Assembly: GCA_021325355.1 (NCBI GenBank)
Contig: JAJPHI010000017.1
Span: 23,686-87,685, forward strand
Source of the DNA: Pseudomonadota bacterium
GTDB lineage: Bacteria > Desulfobacterota > Binatia > Binatales > Binataceae
Length of the DNA stretch: 64,000 nucleotides
Direction: 5' to 3'
A program made the translations under genes and the position numbers. This document shows positions 50,278 through 59,770 of this stretch, one piece after another (position 1 is the stretch's first letter; every line of letters starts with the position of its first letter). The notes beneath the pieces are model-generated. The model did not search any database. It was not told the origin of the DNA and saw nothing but the letters and a program-made list of their open reading frames with translations.

Positions 50278-51381
50278 TTGATGAAATCGTTGAAGTTATA
50301 TCGCCGCTTGCTCCTGCTGACGGTCGCCGCCACCGGGTTGGCCGCGACGCCCCCGGGGGTTCTTGCGCAAGGCGCCGGCAACCTCAGCAACCCGTTGCAG
50401 GGTGGTTTTTCCTCGTCGACCGCCAGTGGGCTCTCGGACCTGACGGGCGGGACGTCCGGCGGCGTGCCGACCGCCAAAGTGGGCAACGCGACGTACGATT
50501 TCGGCAGCGTCTTTCAGGGCACCAAGGTCAGGCATACGTTTCGGATCGACAACGCTGGACCGGGTTCACTGACTATCGGCGCGGTGCAGACGTCGTGCGG
50601 ATGCACGGTTGCGGCGCCGACCAGAACGGTGGTGCCGGCCGGCTCCTATTCGGAGATTACCGCGACCTTCGACACCAGCGCCGACAAGGGGCCGGCGGAG
50701 CGCGATATCACGGTCGCGACCAACGACCCCCACCACCAACAGCTCGTCCTCAAAATCAAGGGCGACGTCAAGGTCAAGGTCGATGCCAATCCGTCGCCGC
50801 TGGTCTTCGACAAGGTCAGACATGGAAGCGCAAATACGCGGACGGTGATGCTGACCGACATGGTGTCGCATGATTTCCGGATTGTGTCGATCAAGAACAC
50901 GAATCCGAATCTGAAGGTTGCTGAGCAGCCGCGAACTGACGGCAAGCCGGGCGCACAACTCACGGTTACGCTGATGCCGACCGCTCCGGCCGAGCCGTTC
51001 AGCGATGATATCCAGGTCGCGACCAATCTGGGTCCGGTCGAAATCCCGGTCTCGGGCTCGGTGGTGGGCGATCTCAATGTCGCGCCAGCGCAGGTCTCGT
51101 TCGGGATAGTGCAGCCGCATGCCGGAGCGGTGCGTTATGCGCGCTTGACCAACAGCGGTCCCCGGCCGATCAAAGTGGTCGGGGTTTCGACCAACAATCT
51201 GGGCGTGTCGGCGCGGGTCGATCCGATAACGCCGGGCCGGGAGTACAAGCTAACGCTGCAACTGGAGCCCAACTCACCCGACGGCACGCTGCGCGGCGCA
51301 GTCGCGATCAAGACTGACGACCCGTCACAGCCCACCCTCCAGGTCCCCTTCTACGGGATCGTCGGCGCGTTCAACGGCTAA
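50278..51381 (+). CDS. Secreted DUF1573-like protein
   Basis: Signal peptide; YDFGSVFQGTKVRHTFRIDNAGPGSLTIGAVQTSCGCTVAAPTRTVVPAGSYSEITATFDTSADKGPAERDITVATNDP. Confidence 0.87.
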   Translation: MMKSLKLYRRLLLLTVAATGLAATPPGVLAQGAGNLSNPLQGGFSSSTASGLSDLTGGTSGGVPTAKVGNATYDFGSVFQGTKVRHTFRIDNAGPGSLTIGAVQTSCGCTVAAPTRTVVPAGSYSEITATFDTSADKGPAERDITVATNDPHHQQLVLKIKGDVKVKVDANPSPLVFDKVRHGSANTRTVMLTDMVSHDFRIVSIKNTNPNLKVAEQPRTDGKPGAQLTVTLMPTAPAEPFSDDIQVATNLGPVEIPVSGSVVGDLNVAPAQVSFGIVQPHAGAVRYARLTNSGPRPIKVVGVSTNNLGVSARVDPITPGREYKLTLQLEPNSPDGTLRGAVAIKTDDPSQPTLQVPFYGIVGAFNG

Positions 51382-51437
51382 GGAGCTAAATCCGACCGGC
51401 GACCACCATCGCCGATCGGATCGGGCCGGCGACTCCT

Positions 51438-52142
51438 CTAGACGGCGGGCGAAGCGCTGGCCGAGGGCGAAGCGGAGGCGCTGGGTGAAGCCGACGCACT
51501 GGCCGAAGCCGAGGGCGATGAGCTGGGTGAGGCTGACGGCGAGGCGCTGGGCGACGGCACCGTCGCAACCTTCTCAATCGAGCCGGTCAGCGTTACCTGC
51601 GAAGTCCCGCTGGCGCCGCTCTGGCTGGCGTTCATCGCGCCGGTTCCGCCGCTGCTGCTCGAATAGCGGCCGGTCCCACCGTTGACGATGTAGGTGCCGG
51701 CGAACGTATCGACCGGCGTGGTCGTATCCGAGGTGGGGCACACTTCGCCCGCGATACTCAGGGTGACCCCGTTCTTCCCATTCTTCGACGTCAGCGTGCC
51801 GCTGCCGATCGCCGGATTGCACGATACGCCGGTTGCGGCGGTGACGTCCTCGAGGATGGAGTACGTGAGACTGCCGCCGTGAAAGCCTTGATTGGCCGCG
51901 ACGGTATCGGTCCCCGTCAGACAATCACAGGTGTCGCCGCCCGCGCACGTCAGAGCACCACAGGTAGCAGTATCGACCGTTAAGGTCCCGTTGCCGATTC
52001 CTGCAACGTCGAGCGCGCGTGGCGCCGTCGTCTGACTCGCCGCTGCCGCTGCCTGAACGGGATCCGTGGGCGGCTTCAGCAACACCAGGGCGCCCATGAG
52101 AACACCGACCGATCCGATCGCAATCCACCGTTTGCCATCCAT
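51438..52142 (-). CDS. Secreted protein with Cys-containing N-terminal domain and Ser/Pro/Ala repeat C-terminus
   Basis: Hydrophobic N-terminus; TATCGALTCAGGDTCDCLTG; GTYIVNGGTGRYSSSSGGTGAM; tail SPSASPSASPSSSPSASASASASPSASASPSASASPAV. Confidence 0.72.
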   Translation of the reverse strand: MDGKRWIAIGSVGVLMGALVLLKPPTDPVQAAAAASQTTAPRALDVAGIGNGTLTVDTATCGALTCAGGDTCDCLTGTDTVAANQGFHGGSLTYSILEDVTAATGVSCNPAIGSGTLTSKNGKNGVTLSIAGEVCPTSDTTTPVDTFAGTYIVNGGTGRYSSSSGGTGAMNASQSGASGTSQVTLTGSIEKVATVPSPSASPSASPSSSPSASASASASPSASASPSASASPAV

Positions 52143-52170
52143 AACCTACCTGCTCCTTTCGCGATTCCTT

Positions 52171-52190
52171 CGATGAGCGGATGCTCATCG
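52171..52190. promoter_or_regulatory. 8-bp perfect inverted repeat, possible operator or 5'UTR hairpin
   Basis: CGATGAGC-GGAT-GCTCATCG, about 30 bp upstream of the 52142 start on the minus strand. Confidence 0.35.
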
Positions 52191-52381
52191 GCCGTTGACG
52201 GCGGGAGTCAGGCTGGCAAGGGGCCGTTGGAGGGGCAAATTAATTACGAAAATATTGACCCGAAGAATCAGGCGTTCCGGGACAGAGAAGCAAAACTCGG
52301 CACGTAGCTCGCAACGGCGATATCCAAAGCCGATGACAGAGCGCTAAACTGAAGGCGACCTCTTGTTTGTCTGAGCCGACG

Positions 52382-53284
52382 ATGTCGCGACTGGCCAAGC
52401 TTAACCCCTTCACATATCTCAGGCGGGGCCTGATCCGTCTCGCGATCAAACTCCTGACCAAACCGCTCGGGCGCTACACGCTGACCATCCCCAACGATCT
52501 TGCGGCTTTGAAGCGGGCATTGCGCAAGGGTGACGTCATCCTGATCGAGGGGAACGAACGTATCAGCGAATGTATCAAGTATCTAACCCAAAGCTCGTGG
52601 TCGCACTCGTGCTTATATGTCGGCGACGAGCCCCTGCGTCGCGACCCGGCGCTGCGCGAAGAGCTGATCGGGAGGTTTGGCGAGGAGGCGAACTGGTTGC
52701 TGGTCGAGGCACTGGTCGAAAGTGGGGTGGTGCTGACGCCGGTCGCCAAGTACGCGAACTTCAATCTGCGTCTCTGTCGTCCGCATGGTCTGACCCATGC
52801 GGATCAGCGCGAAGTGGTCAACTATGCCCTGGCCCAGGTCGGACGACGCTACGATTTTCGCAATGTCTTCGACCTGATGCGTTATTTCTTACCGGTGCAT
52901 CTGGTGCCGGCGCGATTTCGCCGCCACGCGCTGCACTTCGGCAGCGGCGATCCGACGCGGGTTATCTGTTCGAGCATGATTGCGGAATGTTTCATGCGCG
53001 TGCGATTTCCGGTGGTGCCGCGCTACGAGCCGTTTCCGGAGGGCTTCGCGCCGGTGCGAAAGATCGCCGGGTTGCTCGATCGCTTTTCGCGCCGCATGAA
53101 CGTGGTGCCGGGGCTTTTACGATCGGTTTCCCCCACCCTGATCACGCCGCGCGACTTTGATCTTTCACCATACTTCGCGATCGTGAAGTACAACGTCATC
53201 GAAAACTCACGTTTTGATTATCAAAAGCTGCTTTGGGCCGAAGAGGAGGCCGTGCCGGCAGAGACGCTCGAAAAATCCGCCTGA
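52382..53284 (+). CDS. YiiX/YebB-like NlpC/P60-superfamily cysteine hydrolase
   Basis: GDVILIEGNERISECIKYLTQSSWSHSCLYVGDE (His before) ... NYALAQVGRRYDFRNVFDLMRYF...RVICSSMIAECF (Cys after): circularly permuted layout. Track start 52367 also possible. Confidence 0.78.
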   Translation: MSRLAKLNPFTYLRRGLIRLAIKLLTKPLGRYTLTIPNDLAALKRALRKGDVILIEGNERISECIKYLTQSSWSHSCLYVGDEPLRRDPALREELIGRFGEEANWLLVEALVESGVVLTPVAKYANFNLRLCRPHGLTHADQREVVNYALAQVGRRYDFRNVFDLMRYFLPVHLVPARFRRHALHFGSGDPTRVICSSMIAECFMRVRFPVVPRYEPFPEGFAPVRKIAGLLDRFSRRMNVVPGLLRSVSPTLITPRDFDLSPYFAIVKYNVIENSRFDYQKLLWAEEEAVPAETLEKSA

Positions 53285-53356
53285 GGCATCGCGGCAACGC
53301 CGCCGCCGACTTGCCGTTGCGCGCGATCGTTGCGATAACAGAACGGTCAACGCGAG

Positions 53357-53653
53357 GTGCGCTTTTTGACCAAGAACGAAGAAAAAACCGGCAATCGCCA
53401 GGAATCGTTGGAGAAGACGATCGCCAAGATCCTCCATCGCTACTGCAATTTCGGCTGGGCCAATTACTATATTCCGGGCGAGAAGTTTCCGAGCCTGATC
53501 GAGGAATTGGTAGCGGTGGCGGGAGCCGGTCCTGAGGTCGGTCTGCACGAGATCGTCGAGTTCTTTCTGCGCACGCAGCAGATGGTCTCGGCGCAGGACC
53601 GCGCGTCCAGGCTCCTCGACGAGTTCCTGGTGCAACGTAAATCCGCGCGTTAG
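53357..53653 (+). CDS. Unrecognised 98-aa protein
   Basis: MRFLTKNEEKTGNRQESLEKTIAKILHRYCNFGWANYYIPGEKFPSLIEELVAVAGAG...; between two same-strand genes. Confidence 0.65.
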   Translation: MRFLTKNEEKTGNRQESLEKTIAKILHRYCNFGWANYYIPGEKFPSLIEELVAVAGAGPEVGLHEIVEFFLRTQQMVSAQDRASRLLDEFLVQRKSAR

Positions 53654-53665
53654 GCAAAGCGGCCG

Positions 53666-54181
53666 ATGGACACGCTCACGGCAATCCGGGAACGCAAGGT
53701 ATTGCGGAGTTTTGCGCCGCGCCCGGTCGACCCTGCGCTGTTGCGGCAAATCGTCGATGCCGGCCGGCATGCGATGAGCGCGCGCAACCGCCAACCCTGG
53801 CAATTCATCGTGATTCGCGACGCCGAGCGCCTGCGCACAATCGGCGCGCTCTGCACCACCGGGAAGTTCGTCAGCGACGCGCCCTCGGCGATAGTCGTGC
53901 TTAAGGACACGACCAACACCCGCTGGGCGGACATTGATTGCGCGCAGGCGGTGCAAAACATGGCGACCGCGGCGTGGAGCCTGGGGCTGGGGACCTGCTG
54001 GGTCGGCAACTTTGACGGCGCGCAAATCGCCCAGCTACTGGAGGTGCCGGAGGGCTGGGCCGTCTTTACGATCCTGCCGTTCGGTTATCCCGATAGTTCG
54101 CATCCGCCCGAGGCGCGGCCGCTGAAGCCGCGCGCCGAAGTCGTCCATTTCGAGCGCTACGGGGAAAAGCGGGAAAGCTGA
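53666..54181 (+). CDS. Nitroreductase family protein
   Basis: MDTLTAIRERKVLRSFAPRPVDPALLRQIVDAGRHAMSARNRQPWQFIVIRD...AVQNMATAAWSLGLGTCWVGNFD...ILPFGYPDSSHPPEARPLK. Confidence 0.92.
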   Translation: MDTLTAIRERKVLRSFAPRPVDPALLRQIVDAGRHAMSARNRQPWQFIVIRDAERLRTIGALCTTGKFVSDAPSAIVVLKDTTNTRWADIDCAQAVQNMATAAWSLGLGTCWVGNFDGAQIAQLLEVPEGWAVFTILPFGYPDSSHPPEARPLKPRAEVVHFERYGEKRES

Positions 54182-54216
54182 AGCGCAACGCGGCGTAATC
54201 CGCGCGCGCCGCAGGC

Positions 54217-55005
54217 TCAGATTACGACCCGACGGCGCCGGTGAATCTCGAGCGCGTGGCGGCCGCGACTTTGCCGCAATCTGACCGGTGCGCCAAAGGC
54301 TCGCGACAAGGCCTTTCCCGTCAGCACCGCCGCTTTCGGGCCGGCGGCGAGCACGCGACCCTCGCGCAAGAGGAGGACGTGCGAGAACGCCGCGGTTATC
54401 TCTTCGACATGATGGGTAACGAGGACCAGCGTCGGCGCGCCGCGGCGGCGTGCCAGGCGATTGAGGAACTCGAGAAAGCTCTCCCGCGCAACCGGGTCGA
54501 GGCCGGCGCACGGCTCGTCGAGGATCAGCAATTCCGGCCGGGTCATCAGGGCGCGGCCGATAAGCACCCGCTGGCGTTCGCCTTGGGAAAGCACCCGCCA
54601 GGGACGATCGCGGATAACCTCGGCTTCGACCTGCCGGAGGATCTTAAGGGCTTGCGCGCGTTCCTCCGCACTCACTTCGCCCCACATCCCGATCATCGCA
54701 TGGCGCCCGCTGACGATAGCTTCGAGCGCGTTCTCGTGGCCCGCCATCAATTGGTTGATGCTCGAGCTGACGATGCCGACGCGTTTGCGCAATTCGCGCC
54801 AATCCGCGCTGCCGTAGGTCTCGCCGAGGACGGCGATCGAGCCCGCGGTCAGCGGCATATAGCCGGTCAGGGTGCTGAGCAGCGAGGTCTTGCCGGAACC
54901 GTTGGCGCCCAGAATGACCCAGTGCTCGCCGCGCCGCACGGTCCACTCGATACCGTCGAGGACCACAGCCTCGCGCTCGACGCGGAGCCCGCGGATGTCG
55001 ATCAC
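54217..55005 (-). CDS. ABC transporter ATP-binding protein, no adjacent permease
   Basis: VILGANGSGKTSLLSTLTGY (Walker A), VLSQGERQRVLIGRALM (signature), LLILDEPCAGLDP (Walker B); GTG start at 55005. Confidence 0.92.
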   Translation of the reverse strand: MIDIRGLRVEREAVVLDGIEWTVRRGEHWVILGANGSGKTSLLSTLTGYMPLTAGSIAVLGETYGSADWRELRKRVGIVSSSINQLMAGHENALEAIVSGRHAMIGMWGEVSAEERAQALKILRQVEAEVIRDRPWRVLSQGERQRVLIGRALMTRPELLILDEPCAGLDPVARESFLEFLNRLARRRGAPTLVLVTHHVEEITAAFSHVLLLREGRVLAAGPKAAVLTGKALSRAFGAPVRLRQSRGRHALEIHRRRRVVI

Positions 55006-55036
55006 CGGCCGGGAGCGCCGGGAGCTGCGCGGTGAG

Positions 55037-55900
55037 TCAGGAGATGAAGCCCTGGTCACGCAGATATGATTCCATGGCGGCGACACACTCGCGCGGTCGC
55101 TCGATCTGGAGAAAATGCGAGGTGTGCGGAATCGTCTCGTATTCGAGGTTGAATTCGCGCGCGGCTTCGCGCGCGATCCGCGACGGCGGCGTCGCCTCCT
55201 CGTCGTCGGGGTCACCGCCGATCAGTTTGACCGGTACCGGCATCGCGCCGAGACCTTCCCACGTCGCCGGATCGCGATTGCTGCCGAACACGTGGGCCTC
55301 GAATTCGCGCGGGCAGGCGAGCACCCACTCACGGCTCGCCGGGTCATAACGCAGCGTTGCGCGGGCCATCAGCTCGTAGGCCTGCGGCGGCCATTTTTTC
55401 ATTCGCCGCGCGAAGCTGGCGGCAAGCTCCTGGGGATCGGCGAAGGCATTCTTGCGTTTGGCGGCGCGCTCGGCGATCGCCTGGGCGTCGCTGAATTCGG
55501 CCATCCGCGCGTGCAGGCGCTCGGGCGGATAGAACGGCGGATCGAACAGCACCAACGGCGACCAGCGCGGGCCGTAGCGCTGGGTCTGCATCGTTGCCGT
55601 CACGGCGGAGAGTGAATGGAAGACGCCGGCTATGGGCTTGGCGCCGAAATGATCCGCGATCGCCGCGAATACCCGCTCCAGATCGAGAATAAAGCGTGGC
55701 CAGTGGTGATGCTCGAACCGATGGAGCGGATTCTGTCCGTGGTTGCGGAAATCAAACAGGATGAGGTCGTAGCGCTCGCGCAGCAGCTCCCAAAAGGGCA
55801 GGTAGCCGTCGATCGCAAGCCCGTTGCCGTGGCTCAGCGCGAGGCGCGGACCGTCGGGGTTGCCATGACGACGCAGGCGGATTACCGCGCCGTCCTCCAT
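55037..55900 (-). CDS. Alpha/beta hydrolase
   Basis: LALSHGNGLAIDGYLPFWELLRERYDLILFDFRNHGQNP; GVFHSLSAVTA; IPHTSHFLQIERPRECVAAMESYL. Start uncertain; ORF open to 56023. Confidence 0.88.
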   Translation of the reverse strand: MEDGAVIRLRRHGNPDGPRLALSHGNGLAIDGYLPFWELLRERYDLILFDFRNHGQNPLHRFEHHHWPRFILDLERVFAAIADHFGAKPIAGVFHSLSAVTATMQTQRYGPRWSPLVLFDPPFYPPERLHARMAEFSDAQAIAERAAKRKNAFADPQELAASFARRMKKWPPQAYELMARATLRYDPASREWVLACPREFEAHVFGSNRDPATWEGLGAMPVPVKLIGGDPDDEEATPPSRIAREAAREFNLEYETIPHTSHFLQIERPRECVAAMESYLRDQGFIS

Positions 55901-56037
55901 CGCGATATCGACCGTGCTGAGAGGAGTGGGAATGGTAAACGTCAAACGCGCCGCCGTCCTCCGTCCAATTGAATCGCGGATGGTAGCAGCAAACGGGTGC
56001 GCGCAAAAAGGCCCGACCACCACATCAGGTTGAGCGA

Positions 56038-58587
56038 CTACATCATGTTGAGCGGATCGATATCGATGAGCAGCTTGACCGCCGCGTCGCGCGCCGCCGC
56101 GGCCGTCTGCGTGCGCGTCATGGCGAGCGCGTCGCGGATAATCTTCAACTCGACGGCTTTGATCACCACCTGCCAGCGGTAGCGCCCGCGCAGACGTTCG
56201 ATTGGCGCCGGCGCCGGCCCGAGCACGCGAAGCTCTGCCGGAGTATGGCTGCGCCCCAGCAGCGTGGCGACCCGGCCGGCGACGGCGGCAACTTGGGCCT
56301 GGTCGCGTCCCTCGATCCGCACCAGCGCCATCCGGCTGAAGGGCGGGTAGCGGAGTTCCCGGCGCAGCTCGAGTTCGCGCCGGATAAAGCGCGCGTAGTC
56401 CTGATCGGCGGCGGCGCGGATGCTGTAATGATGAGGCGCGTAGGTCTGGATCACGACTCGCCCCGTGCGATCGCTGCGGCCCGCGCGCCCGGCGACCTGG
56501 GTCAGCAATTGGAAGGTGCGCTCAGCCGAACGAAAGTCGGGAAGATTGAGACTCAAATCCGCGAGCACCACTCCGACCAGGGTTATCCCGGGAAAATCGA
56601 AGCCCTTAGTGATCATCTGGGTGCCGACCAGAATATCGATGGTGCCGGAACGCAGACTGCGAAGGAGCGCCGCGCGCGCTTCGCGGCGTCCGCTGGTGTC
56701 GCTGTCCATCCGCGCGATCCGCGCGCTCGGCAGCAGCGTGGCGAGCGTGCCAGCGAGACGTTCGGTGCCGAAACCCTGCCCTTCGAGTCCCGGGCCGCCG
56801 CATTCCGGACATCCTTCGGGAGCCGGCGCGCTCTCGCCGCAGAAGTGGCATCGCAGGCTGCGGTCGCGCAGATGGAACGTCAGGCTGACGCTGCAATTGC
56901 GGCAGGCGATGACGTTCCCACACAGATGGCATTGCAGGAAATTGTGATAACCGCGGCGATTGAGAAAGACGATACTCTGCCCGCCGGCTTCAAGATTGGC
57001 GCGGAGCGCCTCGAGCAGCGCCGGCGCCAGCGGTACGGGAGACCCTGCGGCAGTGGGATCTGGCGCCGGCATCGGTCCCGTAGGGGGTGCTTGAGGTGTC
57101 GGCGGCGGTGAAGCGGCGGTCGCCGGTGCGGACGCGGTGCGCAGATGCGCACGCAGATCGATCAACTCGACCGCGGCCAGCGCGCGTCCGGCTACGCGCT
57201 GCGTTATGCGCACCAGCTTGTAGCGTCCGCGTCGCGCGTTGGCGTAGGACTCGGCGGAAGGCGTCGCCGAACCAAGGACGACCGGGCAGCCGCTCAGGCG
57301 GGCGAGGACCACGGCGAGGTCACGGGCGTTATAACGGATGCCCTCCTCCTGCTTGTAAGCCGGGTCATGTTCCTCGTCCACGACGATCAGTCCGAGGTCC
57401 TGAATCGGAGCGAAGACGGCCGAGCGTGGTCCGATGATAACGCGGCAGCGGCGGTCGATCGCGGCCATCCAGGCGGCCCAGCGTTCGGCCACGTTCTGGG
57501 CGCTGTGAAGGACCGCGGCGAGGCGGCCAAAGCGATGCTGAAAGGCCTGCACCACCTCATCGGCCAGAGCGATCTCGGGCTCGAGCACGAGCACCTGGCG
57601 GCCGGCCGCCAAAGCCGCGGCGGCGAGCTGCAGATAGACTTCGGTCTTGCCGCTGCCGGTGACGCCCCACAGGAGAAAACTCGCAAAGCGCGACTCGCGC
57701 ACGGCCGGGACGATCTCGTCGAAGGCCGCCGTCTGCTCCCAGTTGAGCGTGAGCTGCTGCGCCCGCGGTTCCGCGTGCGGCGGCATCGGGCACGGCTCTT
57801 CGGCGATGAGTTCAACGAGATTCCTGCGGGCGAGCGCGCGCAGGATCAGATGGACATCGGCGGTCTCGGCGCGCAGGTCCGCGATCGCCACCGCTGCCGG
57901 ATGGGCGGCGGCGAGCCGTTGCAGAACCAGTCGATGGCGCGCACTGCGCAGGCGCACGCCGTCGGGCGCGCCCTTGAAACGCGCGAAGGTCGGTTGCGCC
58001 TGGCGATGACGTCCGCGGGTGCCGTCGCGCGGCTCGACGAGGCCCTCGCGCATCAGACGCTCGACGACGCGCTCGAAATCCTCCGGCGCGCCCCTCGCGC
58101 GGAGCTGGCGCGCGGTCATCGGGCGCATGCTCAAGGCCTGCACGATCGCGCTCTCGGCCGCGTTGAAGGTCGCGGCGCGCAATGGGTCGGGCGCGCGGAC
58201 GAGGCTGTACAGGCGGCGCGATTCGACGCGGGCCGTGGCCGGAACCACGGCGCGAAACGCTTCGCCGAGACCGGTCATGTAGTAGGAGCCGAGGAACTTG
58301 ATCAGCTCGAGATGCGGTCCGTCGAACAGCGGTTGCGGCTCGAGGATCTCGATAATCGGCTTGAGCTCGCCGGTGCCCGGTGGGTCGGACTCGAGATCCA
58401 GCACGATGCCGGTCAGGCGGCGCGAGCGCACTTCGACGAGCACGCGATGGCCGCGCCGCAGACGCAAGGTGAACTCGTCGGGCACCCGATAGGAAAGCGC
58501 CTCGAGGCCGGCGCCGGTCGCGCCCAGTATCACGATTCGGGCATACAGCTTGCCCGCGGATGCCGCGGCACGCTCCGGCGGAATGTT
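56038..58587 (-). CDS. priA: Primosomal protein N' (replication restart helicase)
   Basis: LLWGVTGSGKTEVYLQLAAAAL; VVDEEHDPAYKQEEGIRYNARDLAVVLARLSGCPVVLGSATPS; zinc motifs CHLCGNVIACRNCSVSLTFH, CHFCGESAPAPEGCPECGG; GTQMITKGFDFPGITLVGV. Confidence 0.96.
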   Translation of the reverse strand, partial: NIPPERAAASAGKLYARIVILGATGAGLEALSYRVPDEFTLRLRRGHRVLVEVRSRRLTGIVLDLESDPPGTGELKPIIEILEPQPLFDGPHLELIKFLGSYYMTGLGEAFRAVVPATARVESRRLYSLVRAPDPLRAATFNAAESAIVQALSMRPMTARQLRARGAPEDFERVVERLMREGLVEPRDGTRGRHRQAQPTFARFKGAPDGVRLRSARHRLVLQRLAAAHPAAVAIADLRAETADVHLILRALARRNLVELIAEEPCPMPPHAEPRAQQLTLNWEQTAAFDEIVPAVRESRFASFLLWGVTGSGKTEVYLQLAAAALAAGRQVLVLEPEIALADEVVQAFQHRFGRLAAVLHSAQNVAERWAAWMAAIDRRCRVIIGPRSAVFAPIQDLGLIVVDEEHDPAYKQEEGIRYNARDLAVVLARLSGCPVVLGSATPSAESYANARRGRYKLVRITQRVAGRALAAVELIDLRAHLRTASAPATAASPPPTPQAPPTGPMPAPDPTAAGSPVPLAPALLEALRANLEAGGQSIVFLNRRGYHNFLQCHLCGNVIACRNCSVSLTFHLRDRSLRCHFCGESAPAPEGCPECGGPGLEGQGFGTERLAGTLATLLPSARIARMDSDTSGRREARAALLRSLRSGTIDILVGTQMITKGFDFPGITLVGVVLADLSLNLPDFRSAERTFQLLTQVAGRAGRSDRTGRVVIQTYAPHHYSIRAAADQDYARFIRRELELRRELRYPPFSRMALVRIEGRDQAQVAAVAGRVATLLGRSHTPAELRVLGPAPAPIERLRGRYRWQVVIKAVELKIIRDALAMTRTQTAAAARDAAVKLLIDIDPLNMM

Positions 58588-58673
58588 CATCAGCGCCGAG
58601 TTTAACACGGTGCCAGCGTCAAATTGATTTTTCCCGGCTGCCTGCTAGAAGTCGCCGATGAAGGAGTACGCTC

Positions 58674-59444
58674 ATGAGGCTCGAAAACAAGGTCGCTATC
58701 GTTACCGGCGCCGGACGCGGGATGGGCAACGCGATGGCGCGGCGTTTCGCCCATGAGGGCGCGCAGGTGGTGGTCGCCGAAATCGACGAAGCCAGCGCCC
58801 ATCAGACCTACGAGCAGATCGAGCGCCGCGGGATTCTGGTGATGACGGACATGAGCGACGTCGCCCAGATAAACGCCTTGATCGACAAGACCGTCGCCCG
58901 CTACGGACGCGTCGATATCCTCGTCAACAATGCCGGCGTGACGCGCAGCCTCGGCTTCTTCGACGTGACCGAAGCCGACTGGGACTGGATGTACTCGATC
59001 AACGCGCGCGGACTGTTTTTCTGCATGCAGCGAGCGGCGCGCGAGATGGTCAAGCAGAAGGCCGGCAAGATTATCAACATCGCGTCGATCGCCGGCAAGG
59101 GGTTTCGCGGAACTTCGAATATCGCCTATGCCGGGACGAAAGGCGCGGTGATCGCCATGACGCGGATCGCTGCGGCGCAACTGGCGCGTCACAATATCAA
59201 CGTGAACGCGATCTGCCCGGGAGCGACGCGCACCCATCTCTACGAGACCATCCAGCAGGAACTTATCGCCAAACGCGGCGTCACGGCGGAGGAGCTCGAG
59301 CGGCGCATGGACGCGTCGATCCCGCTCGGCCGCTCGAACTCGCCGGATGATATCGCCAACATGGCCTGTTTCCTCGCGTCGGCGGAGGCGGACAATATTA
59401 CCGGGCAGTCGTTCAATGTCGATGGCGGCCTGGTATGGGACTGA
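58674..59444 (+). CDS. SDR family oxidoreductase
   Basis: VTGAGRGMGNAMARRF; NNAGVTRSLGF; IASIAGKGFRGTSNIAYAGTKGAVIAMTRIAA. Confidence 0.94.
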   Translation: MRLENKVAIVTGAGRGMGNAMARRFAHEGAQVVVAEIDEASAHQTYEQIERRGILVMTDMSDVAQINALIDKTVARYGRVDILVNNAGVTRSLGFFDVTEADWDWMYSINARGLFFCMQRAAREMVKQKAGKIINIASIAGKGFRGTSNIAYAGTKGAVIAMTRIAAAQLARHNINVNAICPGATRTHLYETIQQELIAKRGVTAEELERRMDASIPLGRSNSPDDIANMACFLASAEADNITGQSFNVDGGLVWD

Positions 59445-59503
59445 GCGCCGATCCATGAGCGCGTATCCCGCGAAGGCAAGGCGCCAACCGCGCTGAATCA
59501 AAG

Positions 59504-59770
59504 ATGGTGCTGATTGAATCCGATAACCCGATCGCCGACGCGCGCCTGATCGATCCGTGCGCGGAATGCCGTCGCGAGGAGGGCATTTATTGTGTGGCGT
59601 GGCCGGACAAGCCCCGCTACGACTTCGCGCCGCTCTGTCGGCGCTGCCTGTGGCGCAGGCTCAGGGAGATGCCGAGCGGGCCGACGCGGCGCGCGCTCGT
59701 CAGAAGACTGCTCGGCACACGGAAACCTGATGAAGGCCGCGGCGGTCAGGGCGGCGAACGCGCCGAGTGA
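59504..59770 (+). CDS. Small four-Cys putative zinc-binding protein
   Basis: DPCAECRREEGIYCVAWPDKPRYDFAPLCRRCLWRRL; overlaps the next CDS by 41 bp. Confidence 0.6.
   Translation: MVLIESDNPIADARLIDPCAECRREEGIYCVAWPDKPRYDFAPLCRRCLWRRLREMPSGPTRRALVRRLLGTRKPDEGRGGQGGERAE

Noticed and set aside
51438-51560. Possible CRISPR-like or satellite repeat
   Set aside because: The repetition is codon-level Ser/Pro/Ala low complexity, not spaced identical repeats.
57145-58605. 486-aa + strand ORF
   Set aside because: Antisense to priA.
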